Positions 28,296 to 43,219 are shown, counted from the first letter of the stretch. The stretch is DNA of 64,000 nucleotides from Burkholderiales bacterium C2 (GCA_005503085.1 SCOI01000029.1:1-64000), one strand, 5' to 3'. The notes: a model not told the origin generated them from the letters alone. Numbers and translations are program-made.

Positions 28296-29321
28296 ATGAA
28301 ACGCGCCGCGCCCCATCTGTCCAACGGCTCACTCGCGCCGCCGTTGCCGCCACCGGCCGATCTGGAGCGGCTGCTGGCCGAGGACGGGACAGCCTCTCCC
28401 GCGGCCGCAGGGCCTGACGATGACGAGGTCCAGATCTTGCGCAATGGCGCCGCACCGGCCGCCGATGTCGATCTGGGCAATGCGCTGCAAGCCTATCTGC
28501 GCGATATCCGCCGCACGCCGCTGCTGACGCCGCAGCAGGAGTACGACACGGCGGTACGGGCCCGGGCCGGCGAATTCGCCGCCCGCCAGGCGATGATCGA
28601 GCACAACCTGCGCCTGGTGGTCAGCATCGCGAAGAACTATCTCGGCCGCGGTCTGCCGATGAGCGATCTGATCGAGGAGGGCAATCTCGGCCTGATGCAT
28701 GCGATCGGCAAATTCGAGCCCGAGCGCGGCTTCCGTTTCTCGACCTATGCCAGCTGGTGGATACGTCAGAGCATTGAGCGCGCCTTGATGCATCAGGCCC
28801 GGCTGGTGCGGCTGCCGGTGCATATCGTGCGCGAGCTCAACCATGTGCTGAAGGCGCGTCGCGCGCTGGAGGCTTTGCGCAGTCAGAACGGCACCGAGTC
28901 GGTGGTGCGCGCCGAGGACATTGCGGCCGTGCTGGGCCGGCCGCTGGCCGAGGTTGCCGAGCTGCTGGCCTATGCCGAGCTGCCGACCTCGCTGGACTCG
29001 CCGGTCGATCGCAACGGCGAGGGTGGCGAGTCGATGATGGATCTGGTGGCCGACGAGCAGGCGGTCGACCCGCTGGGGCTGCGGCTCAGCCACGAGCTGG
29101 AGGAATTGCTGGAGCATGGTCTGGCGTCCTTGAACGAGCGCGAGCGCGAGGTGCTGGCCGGCCGCTATGGCCTGAGTGACCGCGAGCCCGAGACGCTGGA
29201 TGTGCTGGCGATCCGGCTGGGTTTGACGCGCGAGCGCATCCGGCAGATCCAGATCGAGGCGCTCAACAAGCTCAAGCGCAATATGATGCGGCACGGCATC
29301 AACCGCGACGCGATCTTCTGA
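28296..29321 (+). CDS. rpoS: RNA polymerase sigma factor RpoS (sigma-38)
   Basis: 341 aa. Region 1.2 ([20 protein letters not shown]) and region 2 ([31 protein letters not shown], then [17 protein letters not shown]) are near-canonical. Region 3 includes [11 protein letters not shown]. Region 4 has [15 protein letters not shown] and the helix-turn-helix [28 protein letters not shown]. The short acidic N-terminus and position after nlpD separate it from RpoD. It directs general stress and stationary-phase transcription. No strong ribosome site is evident. Confidence 0.97.
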   Translation: MKRAAPHLSNGSLAPPLPPPADLERLLAEDGTASPAAAGPDDDEVQILRNGAAPAADVDLGNALQAYLRDIRRTPLLTPQQEYDTAVRARAGEFAARQAMIEHNLRLVVSIAKNYLGRGLPMSDLIEEGNLGLMHAIGKFEPERGFRFSTYASWWIRQSIERALMHQARLVRLPVHIVRELNHVLKARRALEALRSQNGTESVVRAEDIAAVLGRPLAEVAELLAYAELPTSLDSPVDRNGEGGESMMDLVADEQAVDPLGLRLSHELEELLEHGLASLNEREREVLAGRYGLSDREPETLDVLAIRLGLTRERIRQIQIEALNKLKRNMMRHGINRDAIF

Positions 29322-29358
29322 AGCGGGGCTGAGTGCGGCCGCAGGGATAATCCCGGCC

Positions 29359-30714
29359 ATGACTCAACAATCCGAATGGCTGAAGGTCGAATCGCTGGAC
29401 CTGGAAGCGCAGGGCGTTGCCCACAATACCGAAGGCAAGGTGGTGTTCATCGAGGGCGCTTTGCCCGGTGAAGAGGTGCAGGTCACCGTCGGCCGCAAGA
29501 AGAACAACTGGGAGCAGGGCGCCCTGGTGGCGATGCGCCGCGAGAGCTCACAGCGGGTCGTGCCCGGCTGCCCCAATTTCGGCCTGCATGCGGGCGCTTG
29601 TGGCGGCTGCAAGATGCAGCATCTGCACACCGGGGCCCAGGTCGCCGTCAAGCAGCGGGTCGTCGAGGACAACCTCTGGCACCTCGGCAAGGTCAAACCG
29701 GAGACCCTGTTGCGGCCTATCGAGGGCCCGGCCTGGGGCTATCGCTATCGCGCGCGCTTCTCGGTCCGTTATGTGGCCAAGAAGGGCCAGGTGCTGATCG
29801 GCTTCCATGAGCGCAAGAGCCGCTATGTGGCCGATATGCAGGTCTGCAAGGTCGTACCGGCGGTGGTCAGCGACATGCTGATGCCGCTGCGCGAGCTGAT
29901 CGCCAGCATGGCCGAGCGCGACCGGCTGCCGCAGATCGAGCTGGCCATGGGGGAGCAGGTGATCGCGCTGGTCCTGCGCCACCTGAATCCGCTGCCCGAC
30001 TCCGATCTGACCAAGCTGCGCGAGTTCGCGGCCGCTCATCCGGGCGTGCAATGGTGGTTGCAGCCCAAGGGGCCAGACACGGTCAAGCTGCTCGACGAGG
30101 GCGGCCCGGAGCTGGCCTACACCTTGCCGGAGTTCGGCGTCGTGATGCCCTTCAAGCCGACCGATTTCACCCAGGTCAATCCGCATATCAACACGGTGCT
30201 GGTCGGCCGCGCGCTGCGCCTGCTGCAGGTGCGCAAGAACGAGCGGGTGATCGACTGGTTCTGCGGCCTGGGCAACTTCACCCTGCCGCTGGCGACCCAG
30301 GCGCGCGAGGTGCTGGGCATCGAGGGCAGCGAGACCTTGGTGCAGCGCTCCCGCGAGAACGCCAGGCGCAATGGGCTGGATGGCAATACTGCCTTTGTCG
30401 CGCGCAATCTGTTCGAGATGACGCCCGAGTTGCTGGCGGCCGACGGTGTGGCGGATAAATGGCTGGTGGACCCGCCGCGCGAAGGTGCGTTCGCGCTGGC
30501 CAAGGCGGTGGCCGATATCGCTCAGGACCCGAGCCTGGCCCCGGGCTGGACGCCGCCCCAGCGCATCGTCTATGTCAGCTGCAATCCGGCCACGCTGGCG
30601 CGCGATGCGGGGCTGCTGGTCAATGTGGCCGGCTACCGCTGCACGGCCGCCAGTGCGGTGAATATGTTCCCGCACACGGCCCACGTCGAGTCGATCGCCG
30701 TCTTCGAGCGCTGA
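29359..30714 (+). CDS. rlmD: 23S rRNA (uracil-1939-C5)-methyltransferase RlmD
   Basis: 451 aa. An N-terminal TRAM domain ([29 protein letters not shown]) is followed by the iron-sulfur cysteine cluster [18 protein letters not shown]. The SAM-binding motif is [16 protein letters not shown]. The catalytic region is [10 protein letters not shown] and [12 protein letters not shown], whose Cys attacks uracil C6. It methylates U1939 of 23S rRNA. A strong bidirectional terminator follows at 30721. Confidence 0.96.
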   Translation: MTQQSEWLKVESLDLEAQGVAHNTEGKVVFIEGALPGEEVQVTVGRKKNNWEQGALVAMRRESSQRVVPGCPNFGLHAGACGGCKMQHLHTGAQVAVKQRVVEDNLWHLGKVKPETLLRPIEGPAWGYRYRARFSVRYVAKKGQVLIGFHERKSRYVADMQVCKVVPAVVSDMLMPLRELIASMAERDRLPQIELAMGEQVIALVLRHLNPLPDSDLTKLREFAAAHPGVQWWLQPKGPDTVKLLDEGGPELAYTLPEFGVVMPFKPTDFTQVNPHINTVLVGRALRLLQVRKNERVIDWFCGLGNFTLPLATQAREVLGIEGSETLVQRSRENARRNGLDGNTAFVARNLFEMTPELLAADGVADKWLVDPPREGAFALAKAVADIAQDPSLAPGWTPPQRIVYVSCNPATLARDAGLLVNVAGYRCTAASAVNMFPHTAHVESIAVFER

Positions 30715-30720
30715 CAAGAA

Positions 30721-30744
30721 AAACGGGACCCGAAGGTCCCGTTT
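30721..30744. terminator. Bidirectional terminator between rlmD and the Bax-inhibitor-1 gene
   Basis: Ten-base perfect arms AAACGGGACC / GGTCCCGTTT around CGAA, which reads TTCG on the minus strand, a stable tetraloop. A T run follows on the minus strand, so it mainly ends the BI-1 transcript. Confidence 0.88.
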
Positions 30745-30765
30745 CTGCTGAGTCAGAGTGCGCGT

Positions 30766-31464
30766 TCAGTCGCGCTCGCCGCCGAAGATGCCCAGCAGGG
30801 ACAGCAGGCTCTGGAACACGTTGTAGATGTCCAGGTAGATCGCCAGGGTGGCCGAGATGTAGTTGGTCTCGCCGCCATCGAGCACGCGCTTGATGTCGTA
30901 CAGCATGAAGGCCGAGAACACCGCCATCGCCAGCACCATCACGGTCAGCATCAGTGCCGAGGACTGCAGGAAGATGTTCACCAGGCCGGCCACCAGCAGG
31001 ATGATGGCGCCGACGAACAGGAACTTGCCCATGCCGGAGAGGTCGCGCTTGATCACGGTGGCCAGGCTGGCCATCGCGAAGAAGATCGCGCCGGTGCCGC
31101 CGAAGGCCATCATGATCAGTTCGCTGCCGTTCTTGAAGCCCAGGATCTGGGCCAGCAGGCGCGACAGCATCAGGCCCATGAAGAAGGTGAAGGCCAGCAG
31201 GGCGACGACGCCGGTGCTGCTGTTCTTGGTCTTCTCGACGACGAACATCAGGCCGAAGGCGCCGACAAAGAACACCAGGGTGCTGAGGCCAAAGCCGAGG
31301 CTGGCCATGATGCCGGTGGACACACCGACCCAGGCGCCCAGCACGGTGGGCACCATGGACAAGGCCAGCAGCCAGTAGGTGTTGCGCAGCACGCGCTGGC
31401 GTTCGACCGCGAGGCCGCCGCCGAGGGCGCTGCCGTATTGGGTTTGCAGGCTGTCGTTCATCAC
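30766..31464 (-). CDS. Bax inhibitor-1/YccA-YbhL family membrane protein
   Basis: 232 aa with seven hydrophobic segments. The N-terminus (QRVLRNTYWLLALSMVPTVLGAW) and the end with LYDIKRVLDGGETNYISATLAIYLDIYNVFQSLL match the bacterial BI-1 family; the C-terminal Asp residues are thought to gate proton or calcium leak. YccA of this group inhibits FtsH in E. coli, and ftsH lies elsewhere in this window, so a functional link is possible but not shown. It is divergent from the HbpS-like gene across 188 bases. Confidence 0.93.
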   Translation of the reverse strand: MMNDSLQTQYGSALGGGLAVERQRVLRNTYWLLALSMVPTVLGAWVGVSTGIMASLGFGLSTLVFFVGAFGLMFVVEKTKNSSTGVVALLAFTFFMGLMLSRLLAQILGFKNGSELIMMAFGGTGAIFFAMASLATVIKRDLSGMGKFLFVGAIILLVAGLVNIFLQSSALMLTVMVLAMAVFSAFMLYDIKRVLDGGETNYISATLAIYLDIYNVFQSLLSLLGIFGGERD

Positions 31465-31652
31465 AATCCTCCAGAAAAATGTCGGTTGAGAGTCCAGTTT
31501 TTCTTTGCATTTATTCTAGTCAGCACGGGCTGGCCGCGCAGCCATGCCGGGGCAGGGCTTGCACCAGGGCGGCAGGCAGTTTTGCATTCCCGCGCAGCAA
31601 TACAGCAGGCCGCTGACGCTAAAGTGCGGCTCTTCGCCAGGATTTCAACACC

Positions 31653-32057
31653 ATGAAGCAAAAACCCTTTCTGAGCCTTGACGAGGTCAAGCGCATCGCC
31701 GCCGCCGCCGAAGCGGAGGCCGTCAGCCACAACTGGGCCGTCACGATTGCCATCGTCGATGATGGTGGCCATCTGCTGTGGTTGCAGCGTCTTGATGGCG
31801 CAGCCGCCATTTCGGCCCAGATCGCGCCGGCCAAGGCCCACACGGCCGCCTTGGGTCGCCGCGAATCCAAGGTCTACGAGGACATGATCAACCAGGGGCG
31901 CATGTCATTCCTGAGCGCGCCGGGCCTGAATGGCTTGCTGGAAGGTGGCGTGCCCATCGTGGTTGACGGTTTCCATATCGGCGCCGTCGGCGTCAGCGGT
32001 GTGAAATCGACCGAAGACGCGCAGATCGCGCGTGCCGGCATCGCCGCGCTGGGCTGA
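31653..32057 (+). CDS. HbpS/GlcG-family (DUF336) protein
   Basis: 134 aa and no signal peptide. The family signatures AVTIAIVDDGGHLLWLQRLDGA and APAKAHTAALGRRES are complete, as is GGVPIVVDGFHIGAVGVSG with the C-terminal DAQIARAGI. HbpS of Streptomyces binds haem, and GlcG sits in glycolate operons; function is otherwise unsettled. It stands alone, with a terminator directly after. Confidence 0.9.
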   Translation: MKQKPFLSLDEVKRIAAAAEAEAVSHNWAVTIAIVDDGGHLLWLQRLDGAAAISAQIAPAKAHTAALGRRESKVYEDMINQGRMSFLSAPGLNGLLEGGVPIVVDGFHIGAVGVSGVKSTEDAQIARAGIAALG

Positions 32058-32076
32058 TACGCGCCGAGACCGATGC

Positions 32077-32102
32077 GCAAGCCCCGGCCTGCCGGGGCTT
32101 GC
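32077..32102 (+). terminator. Terminator after the HbpS-like gene
   Basis: Twelve-base perfect arms GCAAGCCCCGGC / GCCGGGGCTTGC with a 2-base centre, followed by TTGCTTTT. Confidence 0.85.
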
Positions 32103-32179
32103 TTGCTTTTATCCACCGGTTTTGTTGTCAACTTCGTGTCAAAGCGCAAGGCTTTGCCTCCGTGATAACCCTGGTCGGT

Positions 32180-32185
32180 TATACT
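32180..32185 (+). promoter_or_regulatory. Candidate -10 box of the carA promoter
   Basis: TATACT lies 122 bases upstream of the carA start, in the only non-coding gap before carAB. A convincing -35 hexamer at 16-18 bp spacing is not visible; TTTGCC is 21 bp away. No ArgR-type box was recognised in the 32103-32306 leader. Confidence 0.35.
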
Positions 32186-32306
32186 CAGCAGGTTTACCCG
32201 CAACCTACCGCTACCCTAGCGAAACTCCTCAGTTTCCTCAACCGGACTCAAGCTCATCAGCGTGATGGAGCCGAGCTGGGCGTGCGCACAATAAACGGAG
32301 TTCCCC

Positions 32307-33467
32307 GTGCTGCCCGATCTGCTCTCCTCCCCCAAAGCGATCCTTGCCCTGGCAGACGGTACGGTCTTCAAAGGCTCCTCGATCGGCGCAGCCGGTCACA
32401 CAGTCGGCGAAGTGGTGTTCAACACCGCGCTCACCGGCTATCAAGAAATCCTCACCGACCCCAGCTATTGCCGGCAGATCGTCACCCTGACGTATCCGCA
32501 TATCGGCAACTACGGCGTCAATGACGAGGATATCGAGGCGTCGAAGGTCCATGCCGCAGGCCTGATCATCAAGGAGCCGCCCGTCCTGGACTCCAACTTC
32601 CGCAAGACCCGCAGCCTCGTGCAGTACCTGCGCGACGAAGGCACGGTGGCGATTGCCGACATCGACACCCGACGTCTGACCCGCCATCTGCGCACGACCG
32701 GCGCACAGAACGGCTGCATCATGGCGCTGGCCGCCGGTGAGGCGATCACCGAGGCGCTGATCGCCGAGGCAGTGCGCCTGGCCCAGGCCGCGCCCAGCAT
32801 GGCCGGCCTCGATCTGGCCAAGGTCGTCACCGCGAGCGCGTCGCACAGCTGGACCCAGACCGAGTGGAAGCTGGGCACGGGTTATGGCGAGCTGACGCAG
32901 CCGCGCTTTCATGTCGTTGCCTACGATTTCGGCGTCAAGAGCAACATCCTGCGCATGCTGGCTTCGCGCGGCTGCAGGATCACGGTGGTGCCGGCGCAGA
33001 CCCCCGCCAGCGCGGTGTTCGACCTGGAGCCGGACGGCATCTTCCTGTCCAACGGCCCTGGCGACCCGCAGCCATGCGACTACGCGATCAAGGCGGCGGC
33101 CGAGCTGATCGAGTCGGGCATCCCGACCTTCGGCATCTGCCTGGGTCACCAGATCATGGCCCTGGCCAGCGGTGCCAAGACCTTCAAGATGAAATTCGGC
33201 CACCATGGCGCCAACCATCCGGTCAAGGATCTGGACAACGGCCGCGTGTCCATCACCAGCCAGAACCATGGCTTCGCGGTCGAGGCCGACTCGCTGCCGG
33301 CGAATCTGCGCGCGACGCATATCAGCCTGTTCGACGGCACCTTGCAAGGCCTGGCCCGCACCGACAAGCCGGCCTTCTGCTTCCAGGGTCACCCGGAGGC
33401 GAGCCCCGGCCCGCACGACATTTCCTATCTCTTTGATCGCTTCATCGGTCTGATGGCGAAGGCTTGA
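32307..33467 (+). CDS. carA: Carbamoyl-phosphate synthase small (glutaminase) subunit
   Basis: 386 aa with a GTG start at 32307, preceded by CGGAG. The N-terminal domain begins [13 protein letters not shown] and continues [21 protein letters not shown]. The class I glutamine amidotransferase domain holds the Cys in [13 protein letters not shown] and the His/Glu pair in [13 protein letters not shown]. It releases ammonia from glutamine for CarB, feeding arginine and pyrimidine synthesis. carB follows after 6 bases, so the two are one operon. The leader (about 200 bases) is a likely control region. Confidence 0.97.
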   Translation: MLPDLLSSPKAILALADGTVFKGSSIGAAGHTVGEVVFNTALTGYQEILTDPSYCRQIVTLTYPHIGNYGVNDEDIEASKVHAAGLIIKEPPVLDSNFRKTRSLVQYLRDEGTVAIADIDTRRLTRHLRTTGAQNGCIMALAAGEAITEALIAEAVRLAQAAPSMAGLDLAKVVTASASHSWTQTEWKLGTGYGELTQPRFHVVAYDFGVKSNILRMLASRGCRITVVPAQTPASAVFDLEPDGIFLSNGPGDPQPCDYAIKAAAELIESGIPTFGICLGHQIMALASGAKTFKMKFGHHGANHPVKDLDNGRVSITSQNHGFAVEADSLPANLRATHISLFDGTLQGLARTDKPAFCFQGHPEASPGPHDISYLFDRFIGLMAKA

Positions 33468-33473
33468 TTGATC

Positions 33474-36740
<3,267 letters not shown>

Positions 36741-36756
36741 ACTTCCGCTCCAGATA

Positions 36757-36793
36757 CCGCCGCCGCGCCTCAGGGCTTCCTGAGCGGCGGCGG
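36757..36793 (+). terminator. Long stem-loop terminator between carB and greA
   Basis: CCGCCGCCGC and CCTCAGG pair with CCTGAG and CGGCGGCGG around a GCTT loop. CATTTTGTTTT follows. Read-through to greA is possible but reduced. Confidence 0.75.
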
Positions 36794-36822
36794 CTTCATT
36801 TTGTTTTCAAGGTTTGTTGAAT

Positions 36823-37299
36823 ATGGCCACTGTCCCTTTGACCGTCTACGGCGCTGAAAAGCTCAAGGAAGAACTGCATCGACTCAAATCGGTCGAGCGG
36901 CACGCCGTGATCCAGGCCATTGCCGAAGCCCGCGCCCAGGGCGATCTGTCCGAGAACGCCGAGTACGAGGCGGCCAAGGACAAGCAGGGCTTCATCGAAG
37001 GCCGCATCCTCGAAATCGAAAGCAAGCTGGCGGCGGCGCAGATCATCGATCCGGCTGGCGTCGATGCCGGCGGCCGCATCGTGTTCGGCACCACGGTCGA
37101 TCTGGAAGAAGAAGCCAGCGGTGCCGAGGTGACCTACCAGATCGTCGGCGACGACGAGGCCGACCTGAAGATCGGCAAGATCTCGATCAGCTCGCCGATC
37201 GCCCGTGCCTTGATCGGCAAGGAAGCCGGCGATGTCGCCGAGGTGCAGGCGCCCGGCGGCGTCAAGCGCTACGAGATCGTCGAAGTCCGCTACGTCTGA
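36823..37299 (+). CDS. greA: Transcription elongation factor GreA
   Basis: 158 aa from ATG 36823. The N-terminal coiled coil carries the catalytic tip acids in [19 protein letters not shown], which stimulate RNA polymerase cleavage of backtracked RNA. The C-terminal FKBP-like domain contains [14 protein letters not shown] and the signature [21 protein letters not shown]. Length equals E. coli GreA. The DUF4149 gene follows 3 bases after its stop. Confidence 0.97.
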   Translation: MATVPLTVYGAEKLKEELHRLKSVERHAVIQAIAEARAQGDLSENAEYEAAKDKQGFIEGRILEIESKLAAAQIIDPAGVDAGGRIVFGTTVDLEEEASGAEVTYQIVGDDEADLKIGKISISSPIARALIGKEAGDVAEVQAPGGVKRYEIVEVRYV

Positions 37300-37302
37300 G
37301 TC

Positions 37303-37743
37303 GTGCTGTACCGCAGCCGCGCCGTGCTGGCCGCCCTCTGGGGCGGTCTTTTGCTTTGCGTCGCCTTCATTGCGGCTCCCAGCGCGTTTGCGGTGCTGGA
37401 GCGCTCGCAGGCAGGCTTGCTGGTCGGGCGGCTGTTTGCGCTGGAGGCCTATATCAGCCTGGCGGCGGGTCTGCTGCTGATGATGATGGAACGGCGCCTC
37501 GGCCGGGATGGTGGCGGCCCGGTGTTCTCGGTCGCGATGCTGTTGCCGGCCGGGGCCCTGTTCTGCACGGTGGCCGGCTACTTCGGGCTGCAGCCGCTGA
37601 TGGCCGCGGCGCGGGCAGGGCAGGGCGGCTGGTCATTCATGACGCTGCACGCCGTGTCTTTCGGCTTTTATGGGGCCAAGACCTTGCTGGTGCTGGTCCT
37701 GGCCTGGCGCGCCAGCAAGGAATCCGGTCAGTCTCAGTCCTGA
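37303..37743 (+). CDS. DUF4149 family membrane protein
   Basis: 146 aa, GTG start at 37303, 3 bases after greA, so translation is probably coupled. Four hydrophobic segments are visible. The family pattern of a conserved aromatic-Gly start (LWGGLLLCVAFIAAPSAFAVL), LFALEAYISL and a late HAVSFGFYGAKTLLVL is present. Function unknown; frequently next to greA or yhbY in betaproteobacteria. Its last 10 bases overlap the 3' end of yhbY on the other strand. Confidence 0.85.
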   Translation: MLYRSRAVLAALWGGLLLCVAFIAAPSAFAVLERSQAGLLVGRLFALEAYISLAAGLLLMMMERRLGRDGGGPVFSVAMLLPAGALFCTVAGYFGLQPLMAAARAGQGGWSFMTLHAVSFGFYGAKTLLVLVLAWRASKESGQSQS

Positions 37744-38207
37744 ACCAGTTTCTTGACGCTGGTGATGCGCCGCTTGGCGCGCTTGATCTCGCCGCCTTGG
37801 GCGACGCGCTGGTTGCCCAGCACTTGCAGCTTCTTGACCTGGGGGCGGTGGTTGCCGCTCTTCGAGAACTTGACGATCTTGACGACGCGCGGGCCCGGGC
37901 GGCCATCGCTGCGCTCGGCCTGCTCCTTCTCGGGAATCGGGCGCCACAGCACCAGCAGCTTGCCGATGTGCTGGATCGGCGCGGCGTCGAGTTCGTTGGC
38001 GAGGATCTGCAGCATGCCCTCACGGCCGGCGCGGTCGTCGGAGAACACGCGCACCTTGATCAGGCCATGGGCCTTCAAGGCGTGGTCCACTTCCTTGGTG
38101 ACGGCGGGCGTCAGGCCGTCGCCACCTATCATGACCACAGGGTCCAGGTGATGGGCTTCGGAGCGTTTTTCCTTGCGCTGGGCAGGAGTCAGTTGAATTG
38201 CGGGCAT
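37734..38207 (-). CDS. yhbY: YhbY/CRS1-family RNA-binding protein
   Basis: 157 aa. The CRM domain occupies residues 4-100: [20 protein letters not shown], the GxxG loop in [20 protein letters not shown], and [17 protein letters not shown]. coli YhbY (97 aa) associates with pre-50S particles; this protein has an added basic C-terminal tail ([15 protein letters not shown] onward) of about 55 residues. The start codon is only 19 bases from that of the divergent rlmE gene. Confidence 0.92.
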   Translation of the reverse strand: MPAIQLTPAQRKEKRSEAHHLDPVVMIGGDGLTPAVTKEVDHALKAHGLIKVRVFSDDRAGREGMLQILANELDAAPIQHIGKLLVLWRPIPEKEQAERSDGRPGPRVVKIVKFSKSGNHRPQVKKLQVLGNQRVAQGGEIKRAKRRITSVKKLVQD

Positions 38208-38212
38208 ACCCT

Positions 38213-38242
38213 ATTATCGGTGCAAGATGAAAATTCAGACAA
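38213..38242 (-). promoter_or_regulatory. Predicted yhbY promoter (inside the rlmE 5' end)
   Basis: On the minus strand TTGTCT (38242-38237), an 18-bp spacer and GATAAT (38218-38213) form a sigma-70-like promoter. The expected start of transcription falls at or beside the yhbY ATG (38207), implying a leaderless or near-leaderless mRNA. Confidence 0.4.
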
Positions 38243-38895
38243 AAAGTAAAAAGGTCAATAAGGCGTGGCTGCACGGGCATATCAATGATCCCTATGTGAA
38301 GCTGGCGCAGAAGGACGGATTTCGCGCCCGCGCGGCCTACAAGCTCAAGGAGATCGACGAAGAGCTCAAGCTGATCCACCCGGGTCAGGTGGTCGTCGAT
38401 CTGGGGGCCTCGCCCGGTGCCTGGAGTCAGTACCTGCGTCGACGCTTCGCACCCAAGGAGGCGGGTGTCGGCGGCGCGGCGGTGGGGGCGCTCAACGGCA
38501 CCATCATTGCGCTGGATCTGCTGGACTTCGAGCCCATCGAGGGCGTGCACTTCATCCAGGGCGATTTTCAGGAAGAGGCGGTGCTGCAGCAACTGGAGGC
38601 CGCGCTGGCCGGCCGGCCGGTCGATCTTGTGGTCTCGGACATGGCGCCCAATCTATCCGGCATCGAGGGCGTGGATTCGGCGCGTGTGGCCGGTCTGGTC
38701 GAATTGGCCATCGATTTCGCGCAGCAGCATTTGAAGCCCGAGGGCGTGCTGGTGGCCAAGGTCTTCCACGGCAGCGGTTACAACCAGCTGCTGGACGCCT
38801 TCAAGAAGGGCTTCAAAAAGGTCAAGACCCTCAAGCCCAAGGCCTCGCGTGACCGCTCGTCCGAGACTTTTCTGATCGGTATCGGTCTGAAATGA
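38227..38895 (+). CDS. rlmE: 23S rRNA (uridine-2552-2'-O)-methyltransferase RlmE (FtsJ)
   Basis: 222 aa. SAM-binding motif [15 protein letters not shown] is complete; the K-D-K-E catalytic set fits Lys in AYKLKEIDE, Asp in [10 protein letters not shown], Lys in [11 protein letters not shown] and Glu in [10 protein letters not shown]. It methylates the A-loop U2552 of assembled 50S particles. A short insertion ([15 protein letters not shown]) after the first motif is usual for betaproteobacteria. A -10-like TATTAT lies 9 bases before the ATG, so its leader may be very short. ftsH follows. Confidence 0.96.
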   Translation: MKIQTKSKKVNKAWLHGHINDPYVKLAQKDGFRARAAYKLKEIDEELKLIHPGQVVVDLGASPGAWSQYLRRRFAPKEAGVGGAAVGALNGTIIALDLLDFEPIEGVHFIQGDFQEEAVLQQLEAALAGRPVDLVVSDMAPNLSGIEGVDSARVAGLVELAIDFAQQHLKPEGVLVAKVFHGSGYNQLLDAFKKGFKKVKTLKPKASRDRSSETFLIGIGLK

Positions 38896-38951
38896 GTGTC
38901 AGGCTTGGCAATCTCTATCGCCCTGCATGGGAAAGCCAATCAAGTGCAGGG

Positions 38952-38979
38952 CTTGACTGCAATAGAATCAACCCCATAT
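38952..38979 (+). promoter_or_regulatory. Sigma-32 heat-shock promoter of ftsH
   Basis: CTTGAC, then exactly 14 bp, then CCCCATAT matches the sigma-32 consensus (CTTGAA-N13-17-CCCCATNT) with one mismatch. The ftsH GTG is 57 bases downstream. E. coli ftsH is also sigma-32 controlled. An 8-base inverted repeat (38920-38927 / 38945-38952) abuts the -35. Confidence 0.85.
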
Positions 38980-39035
38980 GCCGTGCAAGAGTCGTCGTTG
39001 GTGCGACTCAGCGTGTTTGGAATTAAGGAGTCGCG

Positions 39036-40943
<1,908 letters not shown>

Positions 40944-40960
40944 TTTTTCGACGCATGTCC

Positions 40961-40990
40961 AACGGGGCCGTCTGCAAAGACGGCCCCGTT
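40961..40990 (+). terminator. Rho-independent terminator after ftsH
   Basis: Thirteen-base perfect arms AACGGGGCCGTCT / AGACGGCCCCGTT with a GCAA tetraloop, followed by TTTC. It separates ftsH from folP. Confidence 0.9.
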
Positions 40991-41014
40991 TTCAATTCCG
41001 AAGAGTGCTTACCC

Positions 41015-41866
41015 ATGCTTTGGCAGACCACCCGCTACACGATCGATCTGAGCCGGCCCCGTGTGATGGGCATCGTCAATGTCACGCCCGATTCCTTTTC
41101 AGACGGCGGCCAGCATGGCGAGGCGCGCAGCGCGATCGCGCATTGCGAGCGCTTGGTCAAAGAAGGGGCGGATATCCTCGATATCGGCGGTGAATCGACC
41201 CGGCCCGGCTCCCAAAGCCTCGCGCCGCTGGACGAATGGACGCGCATCGAGCAGGTGTTGCGGGCCGCGCTGAGTCTGGGGTTGCCGGTTTCGGTCGATA
41301 GTTGCAAGACCGACGTGATGCGCCGCGCGTTGGATCTGGGGGTGGACATCGTCAACGACATCCAGGCCTTGCAGGCACCGGGGGCCTTGGCCTTGCTGGC
41401 CACGCAAGCCCAGACCGGCGTCTGCCTGATGCATATGCGCGGCGAGCCCAGTACGATGCAAGGCCTGACCGACTACCAGGACCTGGCGGGCGAGGTGCTG
41501 GCCTTTCTGGCTGCACGAGCACAGGCGGCGTGCGATGCCGGCATTGCGGCGGCACGCATCTGTCTGGATCCGGGCTATGGCTTTGCCAAGACCGCGGAGC
41601 AGAACTTCGAGCTGCTGCGCGATCAGGCCCGGCTGCTCGATCTGGGCTATCCGCTGCTGATCGGCTGGTCGCGCAAGGCGGCCCTGGGCAAGGTCACCGG
41701 GCGGGCGGTCGACGAGCGTGTACCGGCCAGTGTGGCGGCGGCCCTGGTGGCCGTCGCCCGTGGCGCGCGCGTCCTGCGTGTGCACGATGTCGCGGCCACC
41801 AGCGACGCCTTGAAGGTCTGGGCGGCGGCCCAGGGGCCCGGCCTGAACGACAATAGCGCCCACTAA
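41015..41866 (+). CDS. folP: Dihydropteroate synthase
   Basis: 283 aa from ATG 41015 (MLWQTTRYTIDL). The first signature is VMGIVNVTPDSFSDGG, and the second is GADILDIGGESTRPGS. VSVDSCKTDVMRRAL, VNDIQAL, LMHMRGEP and the C-terminal LIGWSRKAALG with RVHDVAATSDAL complete the TIM-barrel active site for pterin and p-aminobenzoate. It makes dihydropteroate in folate synthesis and is the sulfonamide target. An upstream ATG at 40955 would start inside the terminator and is rejected. It sits between ftsH and glmM, the standard order. Confidence 0.96.
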   Translation: MLWQTTRYTIDLSRPRVMGIVNVTPDSFSDGGQHGEARSAIAHCERLVKEGADILDIGGESTRPGSQSLAPLDEWTRIEQVLRAALSLGLPVSVDSCKTDVMRRALDLGVDIVNDIQALQAPGALALLATQAQTGVCLMHMRGEPSTMQGLTDYQDLAGEVLAFLAARAQAACDAGIAAARICLDPGYGFAKTAEQNFELLRDQARLLDLGYPLLIGWSRKAALGKVTGRAVDERVPASVAAALVAVARGARVLRVHDVAATSDALKVWAAAQGPGLNDNSAH

Positions 41867-41887
41867 GAATTCCAGGAGATGCTCCCA

Positions 41888-43219
41888 ATGAGCCGTATGT
41901 ATTTTGGAACCGATGGCATCCGCGGCACCGTGGGCCAGTCGCCGATCACGCCCGACTTTATGCTGCGCCTGGGTCATGCGGTCGGCCGGGTCCTGCGCAA
42001 GGAGATGCCGCGCCCCAGCGTGCTGATCGGCAAGGACACGCGGATCTCGGGCTATATGCTCGAATCCTCGCTGGAAGCGGGCTTTGCCTCGGCCGGTGTC
42101 GATGTCTGGCTGACCGGGCCGCTGCCGACGCCCGGCGTGGCCTACTTGACTCGTGCGCTGCGCCAGCAGCTGGGCGTCGTGATCAGTGCCTCGCACAACC
42201 CCTTCTCGGACAACGGCATCAAGTTCTTCTCGTCCAAGGGCGAGAAACTGCCCGATGCCTGGGAGCTGGCGGTCGAGCAGGCGCTGGAGGAAGCGCCGTC
42301 CTGGGTCGATTCGGCCAATCTGGGCCGGGCGCGGCGGCTGCAGGATGCGCGCGGTCGCTATATCGAATTCTGCAAGAACAGCTTCGGCCCCGACCTGTCG
42401 CTGCGCGGCCTGAAGATCGTCGTCGATGCTGCCCATGGTGCGGCCTATCACGTCGCGCCCGATGTGTTCCACGAGCTCGGCGCCGAGGTCATCTCGATCG
42501 GCTGCAGCCCCGACGGCTTCAATATCAATGCCGGTTTCGGCGCTACCGCGCCGGCCGCCCTGGTCAAGGCCGTCAAGGAGCATGGCGCGCACTACGGGGT
42601 CGCGCTTGACGGCGATGCCGACCGCCTCCAACTGGTCGATGCCCAGGGCCGGCTCTACAACGGCGACGAGCTGCTCTATGTGATGGTGGCCGACCGGCTC
42701 AGCCAGGGTCAGCGGGTCCCCGGCGCGGTCGGCACGCTGATGACCAATATGGCGGTCGAGCTGGCCTTGAAGGCGCGCGATGTCGACTTCGTGCGTGCCA
42801 AGGTCGGGGATCGCTATGTGATGGAGGAGCTGGCTGCGCGTGGCTGGCAGCTCGGCGGCGAGGGCTCGGGCCATCTGCTGGCGCTGGACAAGCACACGAC
42901 CGGCGACGGCATTGTCAGCGCCTTGCTGGTGCTGCAGGCGGTCAGCCGCAGCGGCTGCAGCCTGGCCGAGCTGCTGGCCGGGGTCGATCTGTTCCCGCAG
43001 ACCTTGATCAACGTGCGCTTGCAGCCCGGTCAGGACTGGAAGAGCAATGCCCGCCTGGCCCAGGAACAGGCCGAGGTGACGGCCGATCTGGGGGCGCGAG
43101 GCCGGGTGCTGATCCGCGCCTCCGGCACCGAACCGCTGTTGCGCGTGATGGTCGAGGCCAGCGATGCGCAATTGGCCCAGCAATGCGCGCAGCGCCTGGT
43201 GGATGCTGTCAAGCTCTGA
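41888..43219 (+). CDS. glmM: Phosphoglucosamine mutase
   Basis: 443 aa from ATG 41888, 9 bases after AGGAG; an ATG at 41879 overlaps that site. The active serine is Ser102 in [13 protein letters not shown], and the metal loop is [10 protein letters not shown]. The substrate loop GEGSGHLL and phosphate site [13 protein letters not shown] finish the alpha-D-phosphohexomutase layout. [10 protein letters not shown] is the typical GlmM start. It turns glucosamine-6-phosphate into glucosamine-1-phosphate for UDP-GlcNAc and peptidoglycan. Confidence 0.97.
   Translation: MSRMYFGTDGIRGTVGQSPITPDFMLRLGHAVGRVLRKEMPRPSVLIGKDTRISGYMLESSLEAGFASAGVDVWLTGPLPTPGVAYLTRALRQQLGVVISASHNPFSDNGIKFFSSKGEKLPDAWELAVEQALEEAPSWVDSANLGRARRLQDARGRYIEFCKNSFGPDLSLRGLKIVVDAAHGAAYHVAPDVFHELGAEVISIGCSPDGFNINAGFGATAPAALVKAVKEHGAHYGVALDGDADRLQLVDAQGRLYNGDELLYVMVADRLSQGQRVPGAVGTLMTNMAVELALKARDVDFVRAKVGDRYVMEELAARGWQLGGEGSGHLLALDKHTTGDGIVSALLVLQAVSRSGCSLAELLAGVDLFPQTLINVRLQPGQDWKSNARLAQEQAEVTADLGARGRVLIRASGTEPLLRVMVEASDAQLAQQCAQRLVDAVKL

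Noticed and set aside
38908-38930. Sigma-54 promoter upstream of ftsH
   Set aside because: TGGC and TGC are present, but the distance between the GG and GC elements is 16 rather than 10 bases.
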